Below are positions 10,291 to 22,170 of a DNA stretch of 64,000 nucleotides, one piece after another. Position numbers and translations under genes: made by a program. How positions within the stretch are numbered: position 1 is the first letter of the stretch; every line of letters starts with the position of its first letter. The stretch covers positions 901,001-965,000 of the forward strand of contig JAWZYV010014440.1 of NCBI GenBank assembly GCA_038373885.1, in the 5' to 3' direction. The DNA comes from Cheiracanthium punctorium. Taxonomy: Eukaryota > Arthropoda > Arachnida > Araneae > Cheiracanthiidae. The notes under the pieces are model-generated. The model saw only the letters and a program-made list of their open reading frames with translations. It was not told where the DNA came from and ran no database searches.

Positions 10291-10879
10291 TGCCTTTAAA
10301 TTTTTAACTATAACATTTACGCAAATCAACAGTTTAACTGCAGCTGAATGCAATATTTTTAAAGGAAATAAAAGTTCAACAGAACTCACTCTTTTCTTAT
10401 TGATACACCGCATATACTTTTATTCTTATAGAACGAATCAGAGCGGAAACCTGTTAACTCGACGCCTGAGGAGAGGCGTTGCTGCAGGAGGTGGTTTATT
10501 AAACGGCTCCGCCCTCAAACCACAGAGTGTTAGTTAAATATTTGAATTGTAAGAACAAAGTGAATTTTAAAAATGTGATATTTGTCGAAGATAAAAAGCA
10601 TTACAAAAAAAAAAAAGAAAAAAAAAAAAAGAAAAGAAAAAAGGGAAAAGAAAGAGAGAGAGAGATAGACTCATTTTGCGGAACGTTAATAAAATAATAA
10701 ACGATATCTTTGCTAATTCAAAAATTTGTAAAAACTGGGAATTATAAGTGGCAATGGACTGTTCAGAAAATATCTGAATTTTCATTTTGTTTAATTAGTT
10801 TTTAATTCTCGAGCTACTTCAGCAGTTCCTCAGTCACAATGTTTTATTTCATGTAAAATAAATCGTAAACCTATCGTAG

Positions 10880-12265
10880 GAGGAGCGCATATCTGCGTGC
10901 ACTCCTCCGGCTACGCCCTCGGCAGTTTAAAGCCGGTCGATATAATAAAACTGTTTAAAGTTAAATATTTATATTTCACTTATTTTTAAAAAATATTCTC
11001 ACAAATAAAGGATTTTGAAAAGTTGTTAATTTTTATATATAAAAAAAAGTTAAAGACAAGATTAATGTGGGAAAATGTTAAAGTTTTTTAAAAAAAGGGG
11101 TTTTCGCAAGACTATTTACATTTAAAAATTATTATTTTTTACTTTTTTCTACAGAGTATAAGGAAGTAATGTGGTCGCGAAAAATTTTGGTACCCAGATT
11201 GCGAGGAAAACACCGATTTTGACTACCTCTAAATTTGCTTTTAAGAAATTTTGCGATGCATCTCATCGTACGCGTGCATGTACATTCATATAATTGCATG
11301 TACAACCCATTTAGACCGACCGCAAGTCCATTTTTACCAGTTTTTCTCTGATGTCAGCACGTACGTACGTATGTAACTCGCATATCTGAAAAACTATTGG
11401 TCACAATGTTGAAACTTTACATTTAGGATTGTTGTAATATCTAGATGTGCACCTATCCTTTCTGTCCCAATTTGGTGACTTTTGGTGTACGTGTGCATGT
11501 ATTTATTTCGCATACCTCAAAAACTATTGGTATAGAATGTGGAAATTTCATATATAAAATTGTAACATCTAGTTGTGCATCTCGAATTTTGGGTCCAATC
11601 TACGGGAGAGTTTATTTACAGGGCAACCCAAAAGAATTTCAATACAATAATGTATATGGAAATATTCAATATATTACGTCTGTACTCATTCACTGTTACG
11701 TCCATGCCCAAATACTCCCCATTTGTCATCGACCTTTGCGAATTCTGCCGAAATACGCCTTATTTGGTGTCAAATATAATTGTGTGTTTCACATAACTCT
11801 AAAACTTTTAACCGTAGAACGATGAAATTTTGTACTTAGAACTATTGTAACATCTAACTTTGCATCTTTTGTTTTAATTGCAGTCGACTCTGTAATTTAT
11901 TTACAGGTTCACCCAAATAACTTCAAATACATTAAGATTTGTGGATACATTGAATTCATTGAAAGTCTATGGTCAATTACAACTTTGGCTATCCCCAAAA
12001 TCTGGCAAACTATCTCGGGCTTGTCGTCTCTTGGCGAACTATCGACAAATTAAGTGTCAGAAGGAAATCTTTTAAATATAACTCAGCTCGACGATATCGG
12101 GAATATTCGGCTAGAAATCGCTGAACTTTATTATTACTGCAGTATTTTATCTCTTTCAAACAAAATAAGTTTAGATGAAGTGCGCCCAAAATATTTTTGA
12201 TTTAACAGATGTGCAAGGAAGTCATGTGTTGTCCACATCAGATTGTTTAGTTTAAAGTTTTCGTA
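10880..12265. repeat. Dispersed modular repeat, family A (unit 2)
   Basis: Duplicate of 3,540-4,925, near identical. Confidence 0.65.
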
Positions 12266-13065
12266 TTTTCAGTTTCGGCCTCCGTTATTCTGCAAAAGCA
12301 AAAGTAAATTCAATACTGATTCATTTATATATACATACAAGCAAGCCTAAGATGCAAGTCACCATTGTTGGTTTTAGCGTGAATAAGTTGTCAAACAAGC
12401 CCACTCCCTCTCCTTTTTCCAAAAGTTTCTACTCCCCAACGGACAAAACATGCATTTCAAAAGCCACGCTTTAGTAACTAAAAAAAAATGAAATAAAATA
12501 AAAAAATCTCTTTCTAGAATTTGATTCTGTTAAGACGCCGATGGTGTCTTTCGAAAAATATCTTGTTATTTCGTTGCAGGAATATGCTTGGGTGGATTTC
12601 TCGAGACCTAGCATGAGTACGCATAAGAACTCCTTAAAAAGGCCCTTGCCCAAGGCCCCCCCCTTCTCGTAGGCATAGTTTCCTCGTATAGGCTTGCCAT
12701 AACACAAAACACTTAAAATTCAGTGTGTGGGGTAGGTTATGAAGAACCACCCAATATGTTTTAGTACCTGGTGCAATTCGCTCATTCCAATTTGTGTACC
12801 AAGACGAACATTCTTAAATTCTCTCGGGATGCTTGCTTACAGACGCTCATTCAGCATCCCTCTTGAAGTTAAAAAAAGTATGAAAAAGGCAGTAGTGGAT
12901 GGCGTCATTGAGAAAATAAAAATGAAAAAATACCAAACATTTTCCTTTAATATTCACAATAAATGAATACTTATTAGTTTTAGCTTTTGGTTTTTATTCC
13001 GTTTAAAAAAAATAAATTCAATTATTAGCTTCCAAGAAATTTTAGTTAAAGAGCAACCACATCAT
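12266..13065. other. Unexplained spacer within unit 2
   Basis: Duplicate of 4,926-5,726; no gene or element recognised. Confidence 0.4.
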
Positions 13066-13375
13066 TTATTCATTTATTTATTTGTGGAGCGGGGAAGGGG
13101 GCTCAGTATCTCATGTCTTTATAAGAGAGCGCCAACACAAATTCTTCACACATTTTGCTTTTAGGCCAGCCCTGCTTGCTAATCAAGCTTTCGTCACCTC
13201 TAAGACCCGATTTATTGACCATTTTATTATGGTTGTTCTCAGTGGGTGGCCAATGTTACCCTCTATGAAGGGACGGACAAGTTAAAACCCAAGCCCCAGC
13301 CAGGAATCGAACCCGCAACCAACGTATGATAGAAAGGTTTTTTAGCCATTATGTCACTTCGACTGCTCCAGGATA
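13066..13375 (-). repeat. tRNA-derived SINE (unit 2)
   Basis: Duplicate of the minus-strand SINE at 5,727-6,036, with the same B box (complement of about 13,303-13,313) and (AAAT)n tail. It is a segmental copy, not an independent insertion. Confidence 0.7.
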
Positions 13376-13381
13376 CATACG

Positions 13382-13699
13382 TTTTGACTGTTGCCAGTCG
13401 CGAAGAATAGATTTGATTTCTATAAAAATAGTTGCGGGTGACATAGCTGCGGGAGAATCCTTTACTTTTTAGCACGTCATTTCCCGTAAAAAAATGGTCA
13501 CCAATATTTTTAACAGCACTGACATCTGCTGAAAAAGGGAAGAATGCGAGCACGGCTGGATAGATTGCCCAATGATGAAAAAAGGGCAGCCGTTGCCATC
13601 GCTCGACTTAACTACCAGCAAGATGGCGGACGATCGAAACGTTCATCGCGTGCCACAGATCTAGAGACCCTTTTTTGACGACAGCTGGCTGTGCAGTAC
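13382..13699. mobile_element. piggyBac-like MITE relic (unit 2)
   Basis: Duplicate of 6,043-6,360, carried along by the tandem duplication. Confidence 0.5.
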
Positions 13700-13787
13700 A
13701 GCTAATAAAATTTTGCTACCACAAAAAGTAGAATTTCAAAAAACAAATAAAATGATAAAAGGGAATTTTTACGAAATTTTTATTGTA

Positions 13788-16333
13788 TACTAGCTGAAGT
13801 ACCCGTCCTTCGCACGGGAATGAATGGACTTTTTGATATTACGATTTGTGGTGATTACTATTCATTGTAATAAACAGATATAGCAAAGTGGATATCGCGT
13901 TATATTGTGTCCAATAATCATGCATACCGAATTGCAAGGCAATCGTTTGTACGGTGCAGAAGGCCATGCGGCGTAGCGCAATCTAGTGCGAGTTTTAGCA
14001 AAACGGATACGGCGAAAATATTTTTCGCATTCAGATATCGATGTATACGAATTCTCATGACTATCGGCTGGACAGTCCTGAAGTTCATGTGTTGAGGTGA
14101 CATCTAGTGGCAAGTTATAGGAAAATGGATAACGCCAAACTCTTCCCCGTGTTCAAATATCTATGTATACCTATTTTCATAGCGATTATTTGCACAGTCA
14201 AGAAGTGATACACTGCAGGGCCATCTAGTGGTTCAATAAAGTAATGATTTGCTACAGCGCCGTCAGGTGGCGAGTTACAGCAAAATGGATAACGCCAAAA
14301 TATTCTCATTGTTCAAATAGCTATGTATACTGATTTTCATAGCGACCGTGTTCAACTATCTATGTATACCAATTTTCATAACGATCCTTTGCACAGTCAA
14401 GAAGTGATACACTGCAGGGCCATCTAGTAGTTAATTAAAGTAAGGATTTGCTACAGCGCCGTCAAGTGGCGAGTTATAGCAAAATGGATAACGCCAAAAT
14501 ATTCTCATTGTTCAAATACTGATTTTCATAGCGACCGTTTGAATGGTCAAGAATTTGGCCTGCTGCAGCGTCATCTAGTGGCGATTTAAAATAATAATGC
14601 ATTGCAGTGTCATCTAGTGGTGAGTAACATCGAAAGGAACGCAGTTAGAATATATTCTTCGTGCTCAAATGTGTAAGTATAAAAAATTTTATGCCGATCG
14701 CTCGAACGGTTTAGAAGTTGATGCTTTGCAGCGCCATTTAGCGGCAAGTTACCGCAAAATGGATAGTGAAAAATATTCTCCGTGTTCTAATATTCGCGTG
14801 TACCAAATTTCATCGAAATCGGTTGGACGAACGCATAGCAAACGGTTAAACGGAATAGAATTCAACGTTGTGCTGCGGCACCAAGTGGAAAGTTAAGGAA
14901 AACGGATAGCATAAAAACCTTCTCCATCATAAAAGACTTAGGTGAACCAAATTTCATCGTGCAACGGTGCTCAACGGTGCTGGAGTTTTTCAACCTCATA
15001 AACACATACCAATATTCATTTTTATCTATAACCAGTGTTATTATATATACCAGTATCAAATAAAATCCAGTTTCAAATCTAAGCCTCGCCAAAGTGCCAA
15101 CATACGCCATTTTGCAAGAGTTTTTTCAGGGAATCATTCGAAACATTGACTTAGCAGCAATCAATATGGGAAATGGTTCGCCCGCAAAGAGTAGCACGCA
15201 TTTATTTGAAAATTGGAATCCATTAATACAGCGGATTTTTTTTTTAATTATCAACTATAATGTGTTTTATTCATCGTTACTCCGATGTACTAAATGAGAA
15301 GATTTCAATTTTCTGAAATTTGTCGGAATTCCCCCAACTTAAATCAATGTACTCAATTGGCGAGAATTCTGAAGTTAGATCTCTTGAAATCCCTTAATAA
15401 CTGCATTATTTCTTCACGGATCATTAAAATTTAACGCTGTATTCTAATAAAACCTTTGCACTTGTTTTCAAAAATCTATTTCCTTAAGCTCTCAATAAAT
15501 TGCGCCAAGCCGAAAACTGTGCAAACCGCTAGAACGCACTTACTCAAAATCCATATTTCAGCCATTTTATTTTTTCGCCAAACTAAAAAAATTTACACAT
15601 TAGCCTCGGAAATCTTCAATTCTTATTGTTTTGCGTGTAAAGCATTACATTCCTGCTCTGATTTCCCATGCGCACGATATTATAATTTAAAAAAATAATA
15701 ACCTTACGAATATAAACTAACAAAAAAAAATCATTTTTATTCTTTTATTTTTACTTTGAGAATTTAAAACATTTTATACGGCAAAATCGCCACACATGGC
15801 AACTACGATCCTTATTTCACGCTTTTTTCACTACAGGGGTTACAATTACGGAAAGCTTTTTGCGTGAAAGCATAAAAAATCTCTTAAATTCCGGGAACGG
15901 GTGGACTTTCAAAGTTTTAAAGTGGACTACGATTTATTCTATATTATTTTACATATCTGTGCTAAATTTCAGGCCGATAGGTCCATTTTTGTGGATTTGT
16001 ATACGAACGACATTTTATTCGGCAAAATCGCCACAGATGGCAAACACGATCCTTATTTCACACTTTTTTCACTACAAGGGTTACAATTACGGAAAGATTT
16101 TTGCGTGAAGAGCATAAAAAATCTCTTAAATTCCGGGAACGGGTGGACTTTCAAAGTTTTAAAGTGGACTGTGATTTATTCTATATTATTTTACATATCT
16201 GTGCTAAATTTCAGGCCGATAGGTCCATTTTTGTAGATTTGTATACGAATCAAATCCACAAACAAACAAACAAACAAACAGAATTTCATTTTTATTTATA
16301 AGATATAATTTATATTGTATTAATAAATAAATA
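13788..16333 (+). mobile_element. Retroelement-like insertion with 22-bp target duplication (unit 2)
   Basis: Duplicate of 6,449-8,994, including the tactagctgaagtacccg start, the degenerate tandem array (about 13,900-14,980), the pair of 241-bp repeats (about 15,769-16,251) and the (ACAA)n end. The same flanking 22-bp direct repeat is present on each side. Confidence 0.7.
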
Positions 16334-16497
16334 TTTTTACGAAATTTTAATTGTAAAAATCGTGAAATCTTTTTGTAATCATGTTAATCGTGGTAGAAAT
16401 CTATCAGAAATGGAAGCTTTGCACCCCCTCAAGCAATGAGTGAATCTAAATAGTTCGATTAGTTTTACTAAATTGAAGAAGTCTGCTTATCACTAAT

Positions 16498-17148
16498 CAG
16501 GGATGGGCAAACTACGGCCCGCCTGAAGGTTTTATCCGGCCCGCGGATGGAATTTTAGTTTGCCGGTCCGACGGAAATTAAAAGAAAAAATATATTTATT
16601 TATTATATATCCATATTATGTGTCGAACACAGATTTCAAGATTTCAGTGTCATTCAAACAGAATTGGATATTTTTACCATGTCTTTCAACGCAAATTGTG
16701 AAGCAGTGAGGTCAGATTTGCAGCTTGAATTAATGGAGTTGCAATCTAACAATCATCTCATGCAGTTGTCTCTAACTATGCCAGAGTTTTATAAATCATA
16801 TCGAAAGTAAGTTTCCCAAATTTAATATCTCACCCCCAGAAAATCAGTGCTATGTTTGCTTCATTTTATATATGTGAACAAGTGTTTTCAACTATGAACC
16901 CGAGAAAGAATTCTTTCAGAAGTAGACAGACAGATGAGCATTTAGCCTTGTTCCTTAGAATCAGTGCATCTCACTTCGAATCTCAATAGAAGGAAAAAAT
17001 GAAATCGCTATTTCATTCATCTCATTAACATATTTAAATTGTAATATTTGTATATTGTTTTTAAAAATTTAGAAAAATTTATCTTGGCCCGCCAAACTTT
17101 TTTTTTTTCGATTTTTGGCCCGCGACCGAAAAAATTTGCCCATCCCTG
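16498..17148 (+). mobile_element. Deleted hAT transposon with transposase remnants (unit 2)
   Basis: Duplicate of 9,159-9,808. The right end reads gcccatccctg here against gtccatccctg in unit 1, which makes the inverted repeat slightly more perfect in this copy. The same two transposase fragments are present. Confidence 0.82.
16655..16990 (+). pseudogene. hAT transposase C-terminal remnant (unit 2)
   Basis: Duplicate of the remnant at 9,316-9,650, in the same two pieces and with the same C-terminal dimerisation motif and stop. Confidence 0.8.
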
Positions 17149-17694
17149 CACTAAACTATTGGCTATTAAAATAAAATAAACAAGTACTGAAAGGTATATA
17201 CATAAACTGCATCTCATAGAATACGTATGGTTGATGAAAATTCACACCACTTTTTCCCAACTCTAACATAATTTTAATAATTTGCCCAAATTACTTAATT
17301 GTACCATTTGTGCAAGCATTTGTCTTTAAAAATTCGGATGAACGCATTAGCAGTTCTCCGTGTATGGAAATAAAACAGCCCTCATTTAAAATGAAACTTT
17401 CCAACGGTTACTGTGTATATTAAAGTGGAGATTGATTTTCGGAAGTGTTATTACATTTTATGTATGTATAAGCCGTATTAAAATATCAAGAAATGAGGTT
17501 ATTAAATATCTTTGAATGCCTTCTAAGGTTAACCGTCGATGGGCTCAAAACATGAAAGTTGTTTGATTGCAGTTGGTGTAACTTTTTTTTATAAGAGAGA
17601 ATGATCCTTGTATGTACAATTTACAAAATATGCCTTTAAATTTTTAACTATAACATTTACGCAAATCAACAGTTTAACTGCAGCTGAATGCAAT

Positions 17695-18088
17695 ATTTTT
17701 AAAGGAAATAAAAGTTCAACAGAACTCACTCTTTTCTTATTGATACACCGCATATACTTTTATTCTTATAGAACGAATCAGAACGGAAACCTGTTAACTC
17801 GACGCCTGAGGAGAGGCGTTGCTGCAGGAGGTGGTTTATTAAACCGTTCCGCCCTCAAACCACAGAGTGTTAGTTAAATATTTGAATTGTAAGAACAAAG
17901 TGAATTTTAAAAATGTGATATTTGTCGAAGATAAAAAGCATTACAAAAAAAAAAAAAAAGAGAAAAGAAAAAAGGGAAAAGAAAGAGAGAGAGAGATAGA
18001 CTCATTTTGCGGAACGTTAATAAAATAATAAACGATATCTTTGCTAATTCAAAAATTTGTAAAAACTGGGAATTATAAGTGGCAATGG
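17695..18088. repeat. Partial third tandem copy
   Basis: Near-identical to the first 0.4 kb of units 1 and 2. At about 18,088 (after 'ggcaatgg') the identity falls sharply: differences become frequent although homology continues. This marks the right edge of the recent duplication inside an older homologous repeat. Confidence 0.85.
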
Positions 18089-18702
18089 GCTGTTCAAAAA
18101 ATATCTGAATTTTGATTTTGCTTAATTAATTTATAATTCTCCAGCTACTTCAGCAGTTCCTCAGTCACAAAGTTTTATTCAATGTAAATAATTCGTAAAC
18201 CTATCGAAGGAGGAGCGCATATCTGTGTGCCCTCCTCCGGCTACGCCCTCTGCAATTAAAAGCCGGTTGGTATAATGAAACTGTTTAAAGTTAAATATTT
18301 CTGTTTCACTTATTTAAAAAAAAAATCTCTCAAATAAAGCATTTTTAAAATTTAATAAAAGTTTTTATTTTAAAAAAAGTTAAACACTCATGAGTGATTT
18401 TGAAAAATGCTATTATTTAAGTTTTTAAATAAGAGGGGTTTTCGGAAGACTATTTACATTTTAAAATTATTATTTTTTATTCCCTTCTTCGGAGTATAAG
18501 GAAGTAATGTGATTGCGAAAAATTTCGGTAGCCAGATTTCGAGGAAAACACCGATTTTGACTACCTCTAAATTTACTTTTAAGAATTTTTGCGATGCATC
18601 TCATCGTACGCGTGCATGTACATTCATATAAGCCATGTACAACCCGTTTTGACCGACCGCAAGCCCATTTTGATCAGTTTTTCCCTGAGGTCTGTACGTA
18701 CG
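18089..18702. repeat. Dispersed modular repeat, family A (older copy, left part)
   Basis: A diverged homologue of 3,420-4,028: the 'aggaggagcgcatatctg' start (18,209), the 'gaggaaaacaccgattttgac' block (18,540) and 'cgatgcatctcatcgtacgcg' (18,592). It is cut by the TA-flanked element at 18,705 and resumes at 20,591. Confidence 0.7.
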
Positions 18703-18704
18703 TA

Positions 18705-20588
18705 CAGCTGCGGAAAAAAAAGTCCCACTTGTACTTTTTTCGGCCGACGATCGTCGTACAGAAAAGTTACAGATACCAATCGTTTTCGATTGACGTACAC
18801 TTTAATTTGCTATGCATAAAAATTACATAAGGGGCCATCTACATATTAAAATTCGTACCAACTTTTTTTTTCTCAATAGCAACCCCTAGATTTCACTTCA
18901 TATTTCAAAAATTTAGCTCATTTTAACCCCGGATACCCATTTTCTATAAATTTGAACCAAAAATGGGTGAGTTATGAGCACCCAAAATCCCCCTCCCCAT
19001 ATGTTAAAATATTTTTTCATACTTTAAATCATATCTCATATAATATTCATAATAAGAAGCTGATTTTTATTCGTACTATTAGAACTAAACGACCCAAACA
19101 TAATTCACTATTATTATGAATTTTTAATAAAATATTAATATGAATTATGAATTATTAAATTAATATTAAAAAAATTATGAATAGCGACCTAGCCAAATTT
19201 CGATGGAAATAGATGCAGAAAGTAATATTACATGGCTGTGCAAAATTTCAAATTTTTACGTTCAGTAGTTTAATTTATATTAAATAAAATGTGTTATTTT
19301 CATGAGTTAGGGGACCATATATAAATTTATTAAGTGACAATTTTTTGAAAAATGTTTAAAATAAGCTTAAATTAGATTTCTTTTGCTCAAAAACACAGTA
19401 AAAGATAGCGGTATTAAAAAAAAACAAATTTTGAAGCAAATAAATTAGAGGTTTTTAGAGTTTGATGATGATTCTATAAAGCTTCTATTGTTGCGTCTGC
19501 TTGTTGCTTTCACAAATAAAATATTTTCCAGGTATAGAATTAGATGCAATAGATGTATATGTTTTCTAATACAACATCCTATTTCTAATACAACATCCTC
19601 AACATTCCAGGCATGAATTTGACCTTTTTTAATATTGGAAACATTAGGTCTTTGGACTTCCCCATATTTTCGCAAACATTCAAAATCACGTTTTTCTGTC
19701 TAAATTTTCATCTGACAATAAATTAAAGTACCACCAAAAGTCTTATAAGAATATTGCTCATTGTAGACAAATGAAGAAAGCGAAATAACAAACACAGTGA
19801 TAATACTGGCTCAGCAAAAAAATAACTACGTTTTTTACATGAAATTCAAACAAATAAATTTTCAATCATGAAACCGTTCTTCTGTTCGACCGTAGATGGG
19901 TAACATTCATACTTGCAGTCAGAAGAGCAGAGAACAGCCTCTCACCCCTGCCAACATTTCACCTGTCTAAGAGAACCATGAAGGGAAATACTTAATAACA
20001 ATTTCAAAATTAGAAATATTTTTAGAATCGTGAGCAGTCGTTTTGCATTTTTCCTTTAAGTCTTGAGTACGAGCCAAGGAAGTTATGAATTCACGGGTCA
20101 TTTGGACCTCTGACTAAACATTCTACTTTCTCCCCTTGATATTCTCAGTACAAAAAACTTTAAGAGAGATGGTAACAATATTTTCCTTGAAAATAACATT
20201 TATTTCATTTAACTCTCTTGAGTGAAATGAATGAAAAGCGAAAAGTTCGGAACCTACAAATAGCGCTTTTCAATTTGTTGAAAGTCCCTTAAAAACGCGC
20301 AAAACATAACTCGCAATATCTCCGGAAATTATCGTATAAAATTGGTGAAAATTTATATTTAGGGTAATTTGAAGGTTTTCTTTCGTTTAATAGAGTCAAA
20401 ATACAGTGTTGCCATTGAGAAAAACGAAGTTGATGCATAATTAAATATGAAGACTGCCCCTTGTGCAAATTAAATTAATAGTAAACTAAAGTATGCGTTA
20501 TTTCAAAACGAATGGTGTATATAACTTTGCTGTACGACGAACGATGCCGAAATAAACAGCAAGTGGGACTTTTTTTTTTCCGCAGCTG
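18705..20588. mobile_element. TA-flanked 1.9 kb inverted-repeat element, copy 1
   Basis: The ends are inverted repeats: left cagctgcggaaaaaaaagtc, right complement cagctgcggaaaaaaaaaag. Similarity extends inward for over 100 bp, past 'cccacttg' and 'cgtacag', to 'aggggccatct' at one end and the complement of 'gactgccccttgtgc' at the other. The flanks are TA (18,703-18,704 and 20,589-20,590). The host sequence rejoins exactly: the repeat at 4,022 reads acgtacgtatgtaactcgc where this copy reads acgta-[element]-tacatatgtaactcgc. A TA duplication fits the Tc1/mariner superfamily. No transposase is readable: the longest ORF is 101 codons, lies across the right end and is chance. Two relatives lie at 51.8 and 57.8 kb. 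Confidence 0.85.
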
Positions 20589-20590
20589 TA

Positions 20591-20815
20591 CATATGTAAC
20601 TCGCATGTCTCAAAAACTATTGATCGTAGAATGTCGGAACTTTATATTTAGGATTGTAGTAACATCTAGTTGTGCAGCTCCCCTTTCGGTTCCATTCAAC
20701 TGGATTGTTCCTCTACAGGGCCGCCCAAAAAATTCTAAATACATTACGCTCTATGGGGTGAAATTCATTAAAGCGTATTTTAGAGGTATTAGGCTATTTC
20801 AAACGACTCAGAAGT
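20591..20815. repeat. Dispersed modular repeat, family A (older copy, right part)
   Basis: Continuation of 18,089-18,702 after the inserted element. It carries the 'tgtaactcgcatgtctcaaaaactatt' module start and 'aacatctagttgtgcagctcccctttcggttcc'. The ORF at 20,512 straddles the insertion border and is not a gene. Confidence 0.7.
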
Positions 20816-20899
20816 GACATAGTATGCTGTTAAGGATTACAAAATGAATTTCTCCATCAAATAAAGTCTCTTTATCATTTATAGTTCTGCTACAGGAAC

Positions 20900-22170
20900 G
20901 CTCAAAATGGCAATTTTAGGGGCATTCACCCATTTCAAGCACAATACCATCCTACCAAATAGTTAGGTAATGGTCTGACCACGGTCCCGTGCCTCCCTCA
21001 AGATTTATGCCAAAAGTCGCCTAGCTTGGCGACTTCTGGTGTACGCGTGTACGTATTTAACCCTCAAATCTCAAAAACTATTAGTCGTAGAATGTTGAAA
21101 TTTTATATAAAAGATTTTTGTAACATCTAATTATGCATCTCGATTTTTGGTTCCAATCCATTTGAGAGTTTATTTACAGGACACCCAAAGAATTTCAATA
21201 CAATAATGTCTATTGACATCTTCAATATATTACGTCTGCAGTCAGTCGTTGTTTTGTCCATGCCCAAACTCTCGCCATTTGTCATCGACCATTGCGAGTT
21301 CTGCCGAAATATCGCAAAATTTGATGTTAAAAATAATTTGCTTTTCGCATAACTCTGAACCTTTTAACCGCAGCATGTTGAAATTTTGTATTTAGAGCTA
21401 CTGTAATATCTATCTGTGCATCATTTTTTATTGCAATCGATTGGTTAATTTATTTACAGGGGCCACCCAAATGACTTTAAAAACATTAAGGTGAATGGAT
21501 ACATTCAATTCATCGAAAGTCTGTGGTGAATTACTACTTTGGCTATCTCCAAAATCTCGCAAACTATCTCAAGCTTGTCGGCTTTTGACGAAATATCGAG
21601 AAATTAAGTGTCAAAATTAAATCTTTCAAATTGAACCCAGCTAGCGATATTTATTCGAGATTTATTTGCCAGGAGGGGACAGCTCTCGTTACTGAATGTG
21701 TCGCTTAGAGCTACATATATGTCCTTCTCAGAATTTCCCGCCACAATTTGGAACCTCGTCAGAAGGTGGGGGGACTTCTGAATATTTGCATCCCTCGGAA
21801 ACTGCTAGTGACCGCAGAGAGGACTTTCGGAACCACGGATTTAATGTGCACGTACACCGCATGTACACGGTGGTCTTCAGTGGTACGCCAGTATCGAAAC
21901 GGCAACCTTCCGGTTACGAGTGCCTTAACCACTGGGCTACCACGGCCCCCAGTTTTGCAATATCCGAAATATTTGGCTAGAAATCGCTAATATTTTATAT
22001 AACCATTCATAACGAAAACTTTTTGCTAGCTGCACCTTACTATTACTGCAGTATTTTATCTCTTTCAAGCAAAACAAGTTTAGATGAAGTGCGCCGAAAA
22101 TATTTTTGATTTAATGGACGTGCAAGGAAGCCATGTGTTGTGCACATCAGATTATTTAAGTTCATTTTTC
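20900..22170. repeat. Dispersed modular repeat, family A (further copy, split by a SINE)
   Basis: Module starts lie at about 21,060 ('ccctcaaatctcaaaaactatt') and 21,346 ('tttcgcataactctgaac'), roughly 286 bp apart, close to the spacing in the unit copies. The tail 'atatttttgatttaatggacgtgcaaggaag' lies near 22,100. Between 21,680 and 21,955 a SINE interrupts it. The order of blocks agrees with the copies at 2.2 and 3.5 kb. Confidence 0.65.
21690..21955 (-). repeat. tRNA-derived SINE
   Basis: On the minus strand the head starts near 21,953 as gggggccgtggtagcccagtgg. It has a strong A box (tagcccagtggttaaggc) and, about 40 bases on, a B-box-like gccgtttcgatactgg. The body continues to about 21,700. 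A tRNA-like head with intact pol III boxes and a longer unrelated body is the pattern of a tRNA-derived SINE. The two plus-strand ORFs over this stretch (21,696; 21,748) are chance. Confidence 0.72.

Larger units (their letters stand above)
3023..10354. repeat. Tandem duplication unit 1 (about 7.33 kb)
   Basis: The whole stretch reappears almost base for base at 10,355-17,694. The offset is 7,332 at the left edge and settles at 7,339-7,340 after length differences in A/G-rich runs. Seen differences are few: homopolymer lengths, scattered substitutions (for example near 4,391 versus 11,730) and a cluster near 6,705-6,766. The unit contains no host gene. It carries repeat family A, a SINE, a piggyBac-like relic, a 2.55 kb retroelement-like insertion and a deleted hAT element, each listed separately. 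Confidence 0.93.
10355..17694. repeat. Tandem duplication unit 2 (about 7.34 kb)
   Basis: Second head-to-tail copy of 3,023-10,354. All internal elements are present in the same order and orientation at an offset of about 7,339. Differences from unit 1 include single-base changes, a 1-bp insertion near 14,830 (ggacgaacgc versus ggacgacgc) and a cluster near 14,041-14,103. No deletion or rearrangement between units was noticed. Confidence 0.93.

Noticed and set aside
18705..20588. Treating the 2 kb elements as a retroelement with LTRs
   Set aside because: The ends are inverted, not direct, repeats, and the target duplication is TA.
21696..21990. Two plus ORFs of 80 and 94 codons
   Set aside because: They lie antisense on a tRNA-derived SINE with clear pol III boxes.
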